NCBI GenBank assembly: GCA_032622095.1
Contig: CP136069.1
Span: 165,346,394-165,410,393, forward strand
Length of the DNA stretch: 64,000 nt
Direction of reading: 5' to 3'
DNA from: Siphonodentalium dalli
Taxonomy: Eukaryota > Mollusca > Scaphopoda > Gadilida > Siphonodentaliidae
In this document: one piece after another, positions 34,480 to 44,182 of the stretch
Position numbering within the stretch: the stretch's first letter is position 1
How the letters are laid out: each line of letters starts with the position of its first letter
Made by a program: the position numbers and the translations under genes
Notes under the pieces: model-generated
Told to the model about the DNA's origin: nothing
The model's input: the letters and a program-made list of their open reading frames with translations, nothing else
Database searches by the model: none

Positions 34480-34710
34480 TTAACTAGAGATATGGAACCC
34501 TGAATTCATATATATCTCCGAAATACGATCAAGCTAATTCTGAGCGCACGTGCTGTGATGTATTCCCTGAAAACAGAAGTCATCAATATTGTATGTTTTC
34601 TTCACACTTAGTAGCATTTCTCGGACTCCCATAGGCACGATGGTGTTAGCATTAATGTCGTACATTACCCTAATGATAATTTTGATTCAATCAGAAAGTT
34701 GTTCGTGACA
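34480..34710 (+). repeat. Mosaic segment M, third copy
   Basis: 'atacgatcaagctaattctgagcg', 'gaagtcatcaatattgtatgttttcttcacac', 'attaatgtcgtacatta', 'caatcagaaagttgttcgtgac' parallel 35800-36000. It diverges after 34710. Confidence 0.65.
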
Positions 34711-34786
34711 TGTATAGCAATGTGACACAACGCCAACAGTGATGCCAAATAAGATGATTTATCTGGAGGTCTGTAAACCTGAATAT

Positions 34787-34921
34787 ACAGAGGATCTCCA
34801 AAGAGTTATGTTGGGATATAAGATTTTATGAAACGAGTTTGATAAATTTTATTCACAACGAGTCGTAGACGAAAACGAGTTTCATAAAATCTTATATCCG
34901 AACATAACGAGTTAAAGATCT
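34787..34921. repeat. Foldback palindrome, ~135 bp
   Basis: GATCTCCAAAGAGTTATGTTGG..ATATAAGATTTTATGAAACGAGTTT in form on the left is met by its reverse complement (AAACGAGTTTCATAAAATC ... AACATAACGAGTTAAAGATC) on the right. The loop contains a short CGAGTCGTAGACGAAAACG. It is probably a small MITE; ends are approximate. Confidence 0.72.
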
Positions 34922-35799
34922 TTTATATCACATGAAAAAGAAAATAACTAGAGCTTTATGCCTTTTTAACAAATCAAAATCTGTAAAAGAAGCTGAAAAA
35001 ATGCATGCAAAATGCATAAATGTACGGCGTTGCATGAGACGCTTCACAACCGGAAACGACAGTATTGCGCTCTCTGATTGGCGACGAAAAATATAGTTCC
35101 CCAATTTGCCTCTTTGTTTTTGTTTCTATTTTCGTTAACGCAACGACATTGGGCAATAATTTAACTTTAAAGGTACTCAATCCGATTCGATGGTCTCCAT
35201 ATAATCAGTTTTAAACAACAACCACATTTAAAAAAATGCCGCTTCAGCTATCAGAATCGATTAATTGCCCAAAAATAATGCTATAACCACTGTCAACTAA
35301 AGTAAAAAAAAATATGCCCGAACAGTGTTCTTTATCAACACGTTGTTCGACGAAATTTGGCCTTATTATCAACAGAAAGCCTCTTGATTTTAGAGTTATC
35401 CACCTTCATCCACAATTTGGTCCCAGACCGTCGGCTCGTCGACTATTTACTGGGCCACTATTAATTCTCGATGGTGAAAAATAATAGATTTAAAAAATCG
35501 ATATCTAATAACTCTGAGCTTTGATAGCTGGGTTCCTCGACTCGAATCAAATATATTTTACCTCCGAATCCAAATAAATAGTAATTGAGGGGCGCTTAAT
35601 CGTATTATGAATCTTTAATGAAGAAAGCAATCATTTTGCAATGTCTGGTGTTGGTCTCATGCGCGGTTTTTCGAAATAGTGTTAATCCGCGCGGTAATTT
35701 TGTTGGCGCGATACCCATTATCCCGCGAACCACGCGCCTATTCACTGCGAGTGAGATATGAGGAAATATGTAATGGCTTTTTAATGATATAATAGAGGT
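34922..35799. other. No gene recognised
   Basis: AT-rich, with short frames of no recognisable content. Confidence 0.35.
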
Positions 35800-36047
35800 T
35801 TCATATGATATATAAAGATCTCCCAAATAGCATCTAACAATTCCCGAGAAAACGTGGTGTAATGTAATCCCTGATAATAGAAGTCATCAATACTGTATGT
35901 TTTCTTCACACTACAAGTTGCATCTTTCGGATTTCCATTAATGTTAACATTAATGTCGTACATTATCCAAATGATAACTTTGATTCAATCAGAAAGTTGT
36001 TCGTGGACAACTACTAATCTGTATGGCACTCATCCGTTGATATTTGT
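35800..36047 (+). repeat. Mosaic segment M, copy interrupted by an element
   Basis: This parallels 34560-34710 and 33650-33730 and is cut at 36047 by the GACCCGCC element. It resumes at 36512 and parallels 33745 onwards. Confidence 0.75.
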
Positions 36048-36511
36048 GACCCGCCATATCAAATCCAGTCGTAAGTCGGGATTTTTTTACCCTGTACCAA
36101 TGCATTCTCTTATATATGCGAGTCGACCATAGGTCGACTCGCATATATAAGAGAATGCATTGGCCTAACATTTTTTTACAATTTAAAAAAAAAAATTCTT
36201 GTATTCTTTAACATTTTTATAATTTTACCCATACAGAGCCCCAGACAAACATGAGCAGACGACACTCTTCTATATGCTTCTATATATGTGTATATATGTG
36301 TGGGGCTCCCTGCAGAGTAATGGATGTTTTTTATTTAATGTCCTAAAAAATGTAAGAAACATTTATTTAAAAAAAATGATAAAAAATTGTTAGGCCAATG
36401 CATTCTCTTATGTATGCGAGGCGACCTATGGTCGACTCGCATATATAAGAGAATGCATTGGCACAGGGTAAAAAAAATCCCGACTTAAGACTGGATTTGA
36501 TATGGCGGGTC
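36048..36511. mobile_element. Hairpin-pair element with GACCCGCC ends (copy 1)
   Basis: The 464-bp element begins GACCCGCCATATCAAATCC and ends with its reverse complement. The inverted ends run on through AGTCGGGATTTTTTTACCCTGT into the hairpin modules at 36097-36163 (a fully symmetric apex, GTCGACC/GGTCGAC) and 36395-36461. The ~230-base core ('acagagccccagacaaacatgagcagacg') is shared with 63294-63748 and with no other hairpin element here. The flanks ATATTTGT and ACATTTGA match at 6 of 8 positions, as for a decayed 8-bp target duplication. 8-bp duplications are made by hAT, P and Merlin superfamilies; the terminal bases fit none clearly. It does not code. Confidence 0.88.
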
Positions 36512-36529
36512 ACATTTGATAAAACAAAC

Positions 36530-36718
36530 ACGTCAGTGGAAAGCTCATATAGACCCTATAGGATACGAAGTGGAAACTATAGTATCCCAACCACTCAGAG
36601 CAAATTCGGAACCTTGTCCTGCACAGTTACGTTTAACCCTTTGATGACGGGAGCTGCGCTGGCACAACATTAAAGACCCTGTGCCAATGCATTCTCTTAT
36701 ATATGCGAGTCGACCATA
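36530..36718. mobile_element. Broken TTAA-type element ending in half a hairpin
   Basis: After mosaic sequence parallel to 33745-33847, TTAACCCTTTGATGACGG begins at 36633, as at 33848. It runs through GACCCTGTGCC into the first half of a 67-nt hairpin (36684-36717), which stops at its apex (GTCGACCAT). The next base begins sequence belonging to the LINE region, and the other half of the hairpin is not found at the LINE's 3' side. So the element was cut exactly at the hairpin tip. Confidence 0.82.
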
Positions 36719-36949
36719 TGGAGTTTTTATGCCAGTTCAAAGAGTTGATGTTAGACATTCACTCAGAACTCTTCTGCCACGTGAGCCATTTTTAGATCAC
36801 GCCGATCAATTATGTTTTGAACCAATCAGAACGAAACACTCGGAATTTCCGACATTTTCTGACAGTATAAAACATTTTAATCAATTTATGACTTTCCAAA
36901 CTTGTGGGTTGTCTCTGTTCCGGCTACCTGAGCCCGGATCGCTTGTGAG

Positions 36950-37711
36950 TTGTGTGGTCGATCTGAAAAGATCTTAGCCGCCCGAGCGATTCGGAGTGAA
37001 CGTTTTTGGACTTGGCAGAGGATTATGTTGCTAATCCCCTCTGCCGTTGTCGCGGCCTTGGATAGACTGCGCATTGTGGACACCTTTAGCTGGACTCTAA
37101 CCCAGGCTAAAGGGGGCTTTGTGCGTCTATCCTTTGAGTACCGGATTGCTCCAGCAGTACCCTCTGCTGGCGGTACCTCGGAAGCTGGATTCCACCAGCG
37201 ACCTACCATCCGGTACGGGGATCTGGACCTTTGGGACCAGACCAGGAAGAAGAGGCGGAAGAAGACCCCCTCCAAGAGAAGAAGGGACTCCACAAGAAGA
37301 GCCAAGTGGATACTGGGGCGAGCTGAGAGACGCCCAGCTCCCCCCACTTGGTTGCTGAATCGGTCGTCGACGAAATCTCACCAGCTAGCAGGGACTCCGT
37401 TGATCTGCCGGAGGTCCCTGCTGTCGTCATCGATGCGAGCGGTCACAGGGACGCCGACACCACCCCGGATGTGCCTGCCGCCAGCTTCGATGTGGAGATG
37501 GACACTCTACCACCTCGGACACCGGAATTCCATCTAAACCCGGTGTCCCCCATCTCCACGGGTAGCAACAACAACAACAGCGCTAGCTCCACCCGTACCC
37601 TTGAAGAGGTAGCGGCAGAATCGGAAGCACGCGAGATGAGATGGAAAGAAAACGACAAGGTGAATGAAGAAAAAGACAGACAAATTGCAGCTACGCTCCA
37701 TCTATACCACC

Positions 37712-37763
<52 letters not shown>

Positions 37764-38073
37764 GCAGAAGGAAGAAATCCAAAAAAAGGAAGAAAAAGAA
37801 ATAAAAAATATATTAATGTCTAGATCATCTTTTTTTCATGATACATCGTTATGTTTTACATCTCATAACTTCATACATCACTCCCAAGTGGGTTGTAAGA
37901 GAGGGCATCCTGTCCTTTCAAATCCTCCCTGGGCGCAACTCCAAAACTCCTTTAAAAAAAATTACTTTCCAAGCGAGTCTATACCCAATTCGCTACCCGC
38001 AAGCACAAATCTTACTGTCAGACATTGTTCTACCGAAAGCTATCTAAAAAGATATAGACGTGAAGCAGTCTGA
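36950..38073 (+). pseudogene. LINE upstream ORF ('ORF0'), one homopolymer frameshift
   Basis: I do not recognise a named domain. It is read in one frame from ~36950 to ~37345 and then in the next frame to 38073. The first part has a Trp-rich segment (FWTWQRIM, FSWTL, then VRLSFEYR), a strongly basic stretch (KKRRKKTPSKRRR) and RRPAPP. The second part has TPDVPAASFDVEM, an Asn/Ser stretch and a His/Gln run from (CAC)n(CAA)n at 37707-37762. The same order of motifs is found at 60851-61707. There CCCTCCC stands where this copy has CCCCCC (37339-37344), so one base has been lost here. Past the Gln run the frame may be non-coding. A nucleic-acid-binding role is possible from the basic stretch, but that is inference. 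Confidence 0.6.
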
Positions 38074-38135
38074 AGCTATTCATATATGGATTAAACTTTT
38101 ATTCTGAAAACAAAAATAGTGGAAGTGAACAAAGG

Positions 38136-38747
38136 ATGGCCGCTTCCAATGAGCATGGTATCAAATTACCATCTGCGATGAGGCGGACACGCTCTACTAC
38201 AAGCCTCAGTGAATCCAAAGATGGTGAGCTGACAAAGATAGAAACTGTGTCAGATTTATCAAAGCTCGTCAATCGTGTATCTGACCGAAATACGAAAACA
38301 GTAAAGAAAGCAACAAAAAATTTAAAAAAACTAAAACCAAATGGGGAAATAAGGACACATACGCAGCGTGTGGAGGAAAATGAAAAATGGTGTGAAAGAC
38401 CATGTGATGTGGAATTCTGTGTTGACAAAAATCAGCTGGACGTTATTGTGGATAAGATTTCGGATATTTGTGGGGAAGCTTACTCGATTGAACGTAAGTT
38501 ACAAAAGGATATGAAAGTCCAAATAAATCTTTTTGTCAAAGGCCGAAACATTAAATATGTTTCTATAAATATATATAACAATGGAACTGTGCTGGTTCAA
38601 GGATTAAACAATTGTGTTGAATGGAAACATAAATACTTCCAAGAAATATATAAAGATATCACTGGAGAAATGGTTGATCGAATACAACCGAAGTTGATGA
38701 CCCAGAAATCGAAACGGCTAGCACAAAAACTGAAGAACTATTCTTAG
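38136..38747 (+). CDS. LINE ORF1, N-terminal part
   Basis: It starts at ATG in a good context (AAAGGATGG) and encodes 203 residues. The N-terminal third is basic (KKATKNLKKLKPNG). Residues ~90-185 form an alpha/beta-looking segment with the phrase NIYNNGTVLVQG, a motif type I associate with ORF1 proteins of several invertebrate LINEs. At about 38690 the natural reading appears to shift by one base: the +2 frame is open from 38678 and reads acidic, coherent protein (EELFLAVEES) into the SGNH part. The stop at 38745-38747 is thus probably an artefact of a 1-nt deletion, and the original ORF1 would be ~740 residues. Nucleic-acid binding is expected for ORF1 in general. Confidence 0.75.
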   Translation: MAASNEHGIKLPSAMRRTRSTTSLSESKDGELTKIETVSDLSKLVNRVSDRNTKTVKKATKNLKKLKPNGEIRTHTQRVEENEKWCERPCDVEFCVDKNQLDVIVDKISDICGEAYSIERKLQKDMKVQINLFVKGRNIKYVSINIYNNGTVLVQGLNNCVEWKHKYFQEIYKDITGEMVDRIQPKLMTQKSKRLAQKLKNYS

Positions 38748-40360
38748 CTGTCGAGGAATCTATCTCGAAAGTCGTTCTGCAGAATAGTTCGTTCGACGAA
38801 TTCAGATCTGTACTCGGGCGAGTGGAACAGCAGACGACAGACGCAAATACGTTACTGCAAAATCTGGGCGATGTAATGAAACCGGATACTGCAAACATAC
38901 ATATAAAGCCAAGCATGGCGGCAGAACATTTGGAACTAAACCAGCTGGGCGACCAAATTCTCGGAAAGATACAGGGGTTCATTACATCGGCCCTAACGCC
39001 ATTGCGCAACTCTCTGACCTCAATGGAACAAGAAATAAAGACTCTACAGACAGTTATCCACAATGTCTCTCCTCACATTACCATGGACATAACAAAAACA
39101 AATAAGACACGTGCCGAGTTGTCGGCATGCGTCGAGTCGGCGGCAATACAGACCGACAAGGATCCCCGCGGCGAATCTGATGATAGGAACGAATCCGAGC
39201 CGGAGGTATATTACGGTTTATCAACAGCAAATAGCTTTATGGCTCTGTCAAATGAAAGAATTGTGATGGAGGACGAAATCTACCAGTCACCTCCACAATC
39301 GCCGACAGTTAATATGCCATCACCAAACCGGAAGAAAAGTCGAAAATCAACAATCATGATACCACGACTGGATTATGAAAATGTGATTCTCACAAACTCA
39401 ATAGCCAAACAAATAAGAGGGACTCGCCTGGACCATTCAAGAAATACCTGGGTACACCATATTCCCAACGCAATGGAAGGGTTACATAATTTCCTGGAAA
39501 TGTCACCTGTAAATTCAAGGACGAAGCAATTAGTTCTCGTCACTGGCCATAGTGACATTGAGTCAGAAAATGTGGAAAATGTGCAGCAAATGTTCGAGCT
39601 GATTCAAAACATAAGCCATGATAAATTTCCAAACGCCCGTGTTATTGTGATGGCTATTCTTCCTCGAGCGGAAGCTTCGGCTGTAGATCAAAAACTCTTG
39701 GAGCTGAATGCCAACCTTGAGGATGTTTGTTCAAATCATCAACACCTCACATTCATCGATGTGGGACCTGCCTTCTTGGATGAACATGGTGTTACTAACC
39801 GTATGTTATATCGCGATACTATCCACCTAAATTACAAGGGTGTGGGTGTCCTGTGCATACAATTAAGGCATTTGTTGAACATCGCGCAGAGAGAACACAG
39901 CACGCGGGAAGGAAGACAATACAAGCATAACATTCCCCGCGGCTACGAGGATTATTCCTATAAGAAGCAAGAAAATCCCTACCACAAACAAAGAAGAGAT
40001 TGGAACAACCAACAAAGAAATTATCAACGAAGAGACTATATGCATAAACAATATTCAACACCACAGAGGCATCATAGACAGTCAGCCAGCCAGTATCAAT
40101 ATACTGCGAATATACATAAACAACAATATTCAACACCACAGAGGCATCATAGACAGTCAGCCAGCCAGTATCAGAATACTGCGAATATAGATAAACAATA
40201 TTCAACACCACGTTCTGTGCCACCACAGAGGAATCATGGACAATCAGCACCAGCCAACCAGTATCAGAATACTGCGAATACGGGAACTCAAAATAATTTT
40301 GACATGACTGATTTTTGTGTGGCATATCTCAAGCAGTTCTCACCATCCTATTTTGCTTGA
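38678..40360 (+). CDS. LINE ORF1, C-terminal part with SGNH/GDSL esterase-like domain
   Basis: Open from 38678 (first usual start 38822, a GTG; the real start is upstream in the other frame). Counting from 38822: residues ~190-200 VILTNSIAKQI take the place of block I (GDS-type), ~240-246 VLVTGHSDI the GxND-type block III, and D332-T-I-H335-L-N the DxxH block V. The serine and catalytic His/Asp positions are therefore plausibly kept (TNS, DTIH). Esterase-like ORF1 domains are known in CR1-type LINEs; their role in retrotransposition is unsettled. The C-terminus has three imperfect tandem repeats of QYSTPQRHHRQSASQYQ (40045-40270), rich in Gln/Arg, likely RNA-binding by composition. Confidence 0.85.
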   Translation, partial: SNTTEVDDPEIETASTKTEELFLAVEESISKVVLQNSSFDEFRSVLGRVEQQTTDANTLLQNLGDVMKPDTANIHIKPSMAAEHLELNQLGDQILGKIQGFITSALTPLRNSLTSMEQEIKTLQTVIHNVSPHITMDITKTNKTRAELSACVESAAIQTDKDPRGESDDRNESEPEVYYGLSTANSFMALSNERIVMEDEIYQSPPQSPTVNMPSPNRKKSRKSTIMIPRLDYENVILTNSIAKQIRGTRLDHSRNTWVHHIPNAMEGLHNFLEMSPVNSRTKQLVLVTGHSDIESENVENVQQMFELIQNISHDKFPNARVIVMAILPRAEASAVDQKLLELNANLEDVCSNHQHLTFIDVGPAFLDEHGVTNRMLYRDTIHLNYKGVGVLCIQLRHLLNIAQREHSTREGRQYKHNIPRGYEDYSYKKQENPYHKQRRDWNNQQRNYQRRDYMHKQYSTPQRHHRQSASQYQYTANIHKQQYSTPQRHHRQSASQYQNTANIDKQYSTPRSVPPQRNHGQSAPANQYQNTANTGTQNNFDMTDFCVAYLKQFSPSYFA

Positions 40361-40449
40361 AACCTTTCAATTCTAATGATAATCTCGTAATTATAAAAAA
40401 AAATTTCCATCACCCCAGCTTCTCCGTTCCGTAACGCAACATCTCTAAC

Positions 40450-43400
40450 ATGACATCTAACACAGTCGAACAACAAATCAATTGCAATTTCACAAGACGT
40501 CATCTTAAGTTTTCTTTCTGGAATATTCACGGAATTCGCGACTCGCTTGGTCAAAACAAAGTATGCGATGAAATCTTTGTAGACAATTTTATTAGAAAAT
40601 ATGACATCATAGCTTTTATGGAAACCTGGATTTATAATGACGAATCGCATGTTTCCGTACCGGGATATCAAATGGTCACGAAATATAGAGAAAATAAAAA
40701 GAGGCGCGGGTTAGTTATATATATCCGCAGTAGTCTTATGCAAGGAATACACGTGATTGATACCAAAAGCCCAAATATTATATGGCTCAAGCTTTCTAAG
40801 CAGTGGTTCAGAATAGCGAATGATATTTATTTATGTACAGCTTATTGTGCGCCAGACAATTCTTCAGCCCAAAAGGCTGGTGGGGAAGACACTCTTAAAC
40901 TTATAACGGGAGACATTTCCAAATATGCCGCTAAAGGGAACATTATTATACAGGGCGATTTAAACGCGAGGACAGGATCAATCAAGGACTCGATATCGCA
41001 CGACAATACAACCATGCAAATGCCCCTCCCCCTCGATTATATCCCGGATACTCAATTGCCATGTAGGCGCTGTAGAGATAATAAGATTAACACGCGAGGC
41101 AGAGACCTCATAAAACTTTGCATGGACTCCAGCATGAGGATAGTGAATGGCCGCACTGCGGGAGATTTTCTTGGTAACTTCACCTCCTATCAACCCGCAG
41201 GGAGTAGTGTAGTAGATTATGTAATAGGTAGCCAAGCTCTCTTTGATCGAATACCGTTCTTTCATGTGAACCCATTGACTATTTTATCTGACCATTGTCA
41301 ATGCTGGTTTATCTTAAACATTGGCTCCTCAATTACTGACTCTGAACAGCATGAGACCTTTCCTTTGCGTGCGAAACCACTGCGATTTAAATGGGATGAA
41401 CTGGCCTCATTTCGGTTTAGGGAAGAGTTTAACACACCAGATGTACAGGTCAATTTGCGAAAAATATTTGAAGATGAAGAAAGCTCTTCAAAAGTACTTG
41501 TCTCCAAACTCAATGCTATAATGCATATTGTTGCTTCTAGGTCCCTCAAACGACAATCTACACAACACAGACGAAAACACAATATATATGCCAGTAAACC
41601 CTGGTACGATCATACATGTGCTGAACTGAAACGTCAGTTGACTCGCTCTGTTAAATGCCTAAATGACAACCAACAAGACCTCATCATTCGTGGGCGTTAT
41701 TTTAATTTGAAGAAGCAGTATCGAAAGTTTTTAAATTCCAAACGAAAATCATTTAGACTCGATAAATATCACACTCTTGTGGGGATGGAAAATAAATCAC
41801 CTTCACGATATTGGGCTATTATTGATGAATTAAAACATGAATCTAATGGCAGGCCCAATTTTGCAGGTACTAACTTTCACCCAAAAGAACTATATGATCA
41901 TTTTAAAAATCTAGGCAGTTTGACTGCAGACACTGACCAGTTATTCAAACAGACCGTTCTCGCAGAACTTCCAATATTAGAAGAACGGGCGCGAGATATA
42001 ACTGACCTTGACTATGAAATTTCCGAATTAGAAATCAGGCACGCGATCACGAGACTAGCTAATGGCAAGGCTGAAGGCCTTGATTGTATTAAACCAGATA
42101 TGATAAAAAGCGTTAAAGATCAGCTCATACCTATTTTTAAAAAAATGTTTAAACGACTACTTACAAATGGAGATTTCCCTGAAGAATGGCTTGAGGGTTT
42201 CATAATTCCTATACCAAAATGTAAACACCCAACAACACCAAACGACCTTCGCGGGATCACCATTACCAGTGTATTGGGTAAAATATATGCTGATATACTG
42301 CTTAATCGGCTAACTTCGTTTTTTCAACATAAGGGTATACCTTCGAAATTTCAAGCAGGTTTCCGCAAAGATCATACGACATCCGATAACACGCTTGTTT
42401 TACGAACACTCATAAATAAATCTATACTAAAACGGAAAAAGTTGTATACGTGTTTCGTAGACTTCAATAAGGCTTTCGATAGAGTATGGCGTGAAGGTTT
42501 GCTGTATAAACTAATCAAATTGGGTGTGGGTGGTACAGTATATACCACAGTTAAAAAGATAATCACTGAATATACAACTATTGTCCAATGTGGGATAAAT
42601 AGTTTAACAGACAAATTCCAGGGAGCAGTGGAATTGATGCAGGGAAATAATTTAAGCCCTTTATTTTTCAATATATTCATAGATGAAATTGCTTCGATCC
42701 TACTCGAAAGCAAATCAGACGCCCCAAATGTTTTCGGCGAAGAAGTCCCGTGCTTGATGTATGCCGACGATCTTGTTTTGATTTCAGAAAGCCCCGGTGG
42801 CCTCCAGACAATGCTAAATTCATTACATAAATACTGTCGGGAATGGCAAATTACCCTGAACAGTTCTAAAACAAAAACTCTTGTTTTTCATGCTGGGGGT
42901 CAACATATCTCAAAACCAACATTTACCTTCGGCAACCAAAGTCTTGAATCGACACAGTCATATACATATCTTGGTATTAAATTCTTTGCTTCCGGCAAAA
43001 TGACACATGCTATATTGGATCTAAAAAACAGAGCATCAAGAGCACTTTTCAAATTACGCTCAAGTCTTGATCACGATTTACCTGTCGAAGTATCAACAAA
43101 ACTATTTGACACATGTGTTAAACCGATCCTCACCTACGCATCCGAGACATGGGGTGACGAGACAGTTAATAGACAGTCAAATGAAATAGAGAAATTTCAC
43201 CTAAACTATGCAAAAAATCTCCTCGGTATCAGTAAAACTGCAACAAATGTAGCCGCACTTGCGGAGCTGGGGAGATTTCCAATAAGACTAGATATCCTGA
43301 GAGATATGGTAAAATTTTGGCTCCGTCTAGAAAATATGGACACGAATAGACTGCCGGCCAAATGTCTGGCAGAAATGAAAACATGGACTAATTGCGCATG

Positions 43401-43983
43401 GCTTAACTGTGTCCGGAAAATCATGGTTACATATGGCTTTCAAAACGTATATGAAAACCCGCGTAATATAGACCGACAAACGTTTTCCAACAATTTTCTC
43501 CAAACCATGAAAGAAAAATATGCCAGTTCATGGAAAGTCAGTGATATTTATGGAAAACCCACTGAGAATATTAAGGTAAAATTCATATCCAAATTAAAAC
43601 CGGCTGACACATACGAGCTATCAAATTACCTCAGAAATTTACCGCGAGGTGGCCGTAAAGTGATCTCTAAATTAGTGACCAGCTGCCATAATCTAGAAAT
43701 TGAACGCGGCCGATACACTAAGCCTATTACCCTCAGACTGGACCGTGTATGTAAACAGTGTCATACAGGCGTCGTTGAGGACGAGGAACATTTTATAATA
43801 CACTGTCCTCGATATAATATCCAACGGATATTGCTATATGAAACAATGGAACAAATTACAACAAATTTCATGGAACTTGACGCTAACGCCAAACTACGTA
43901 TACTTTTTGCAGTTGATGATCGACTTTGTAATAGGGCCCTCAGTAATTTTATTCAGACAGCTTCTTATTTAAGACGCGAATAA
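40450..43983 (+). CDS. LINE ORF2: EEP endonuclease plus reverse transcriptase, intact
   Basis: 1177 codons from ATG at 40450. Residues ~20-285 are the apurinic-type endonuclease: FWNIHGI (~23), METW (~57), GDLNAR (~168), SDH near 280. Residues ~520-860 are reverse transcriptase: LANGKAEGLDCI, PIPK, R-G-I-T, FRKDHTTSDN, FVDFNKAFDRVW (catalytic Asp), LMQGNNLSPLFFN, then MYADD with the catalytic pair at residues 773-774 (Y at 771), and LGI. Near the C-terminus C1101-x2-C1104-x9-H1114-x4-C1119 is the CCHC zinc-binding motif common to LINE ORF2. The ORF ends 200 bp before the AATAAA. The lack of stops or frameshifts over 3.5 kb suggests recent insertion. The spacing from ORF1 is 89 bp. Confidence 0.95.
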   Translation: MTSNTVEQQINCNFTRRHLKFSFWNIHGIRDSLGQNKVCDEIFVDNFIRKYDIIAFMETWIYNDESHVSVPGYQMVTKYRENKKRRGLVIYIRSSLMQGIHVIDTKSPNIIWLKLSKQWFRIANDIYLCTAYCAPDNSSAQKAGGEDTLKLITGDISKYAAKGNIIIQGDLNARTGSIKDSISHDNTTMQMPLPLDYIPDTQLPCRRCRDNKINTRGRDLIKLCMDSSMRIVNGRTAGDFLGNFTSYQPAGSSVVDYVIGSQALFDRIPFFHVNPLTILSDHCQCWFILNIGSSITDSEQHETFPLRAKPLRFKWDELASFRFREEFNTPDVQVNLRKIFEDEESSSKVLVSKLNAIMHIVASRSLKRQSTQHRRKHNIYASKPWYDHTCAELKRQLTRSVKCLNDNQQDLIIRGRYFNLKKQYRKFLNSKRKSFRLDKYHTLVGMENKSPSRYWAIIDELKHESNGRPNFAGTNFHPKELYDHFKNLGSLTADTDQLFKQTVLAELPILEERARDITDLDYEISELEIRHAITRLANGKAEGLDCIKPDMIKSVKDQLIPIFKKMFKRLLTNGDFPEEWLEGFIIPIPKCKHPTTPNDLRGITITSVLGKIYADILLNRLTSFFQHKGIPSKFQAGFRKDHTTSDNTLVLRTLINKSILKRKKLYTCFVDFNKAFDRVWREGLLYKLIKLGVGGTVYTTVKKIITEYTTIVQCGINSLTDKFQGAVELMQGNNLSPLFFNIFIDEIASILLESKSDAPNVFGEEVPCLMYADDLVLISESPGGLQTMLNSLHKYCREWQITLNSSKTKTLVFHAGGQHISKPTFTFGNQSLESTQSYTYLGIKFFASGKMTHAILDLKNRASRALFKLRSSLDHDLPVEVSTKLFDTCVKPILTYASETWGDETVNRQSNEIEKFHLNYAKNLLGISKTATNVAALAELGRFPIRLDILRDMVKFWLRLENMDTNRLPAKCLAEMKTWTNCAWLNCVRKIMVTYGFQNVYENPRNIDRQTFSNNFLQTMKEKYASSWKVSDIYGKPTENIKVKFISKLKPADTYELSNYLRNLPRGGRKVISKLVTSCHNLEIERGRYTKPITLRLDRVCKQCHTGVVEDEEHFIIHCPRYNIQRILLYETMEQITTNFMELDANAKLRILFAVDDRLCNRALSNFIQTASYLRRE

Positions 43984-44152
43984 TGTGACAATAACGGGCC
44001 AATGCTAGACAAGAACTTTATATTTCAGAATTTATGCTTGTATATTGCCCATTGATTACCATACCATGTTATATGTTTGTTTTCTTTATTTTCTGTATGT
44101 GTACATGTACATGTATATTGCCATACCCAAATGTATTTGTTTGTAGTCGCGC

Positions 44153-44182
44153 AATAAAGATCTATCTATCTATCTATATATA
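44153..44182 (+). terminator. LINE polyadenylation signal and (ATCT)n tail
   Basis: AATAAA at 44153-44158 is followed at once by GATCTATCTATCTATCTA. Short tandem tails in place of poly(A) are typical of CR1/L2-like 3' ends and fix the LINE's 3' boundary. Confidence 0.85.
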
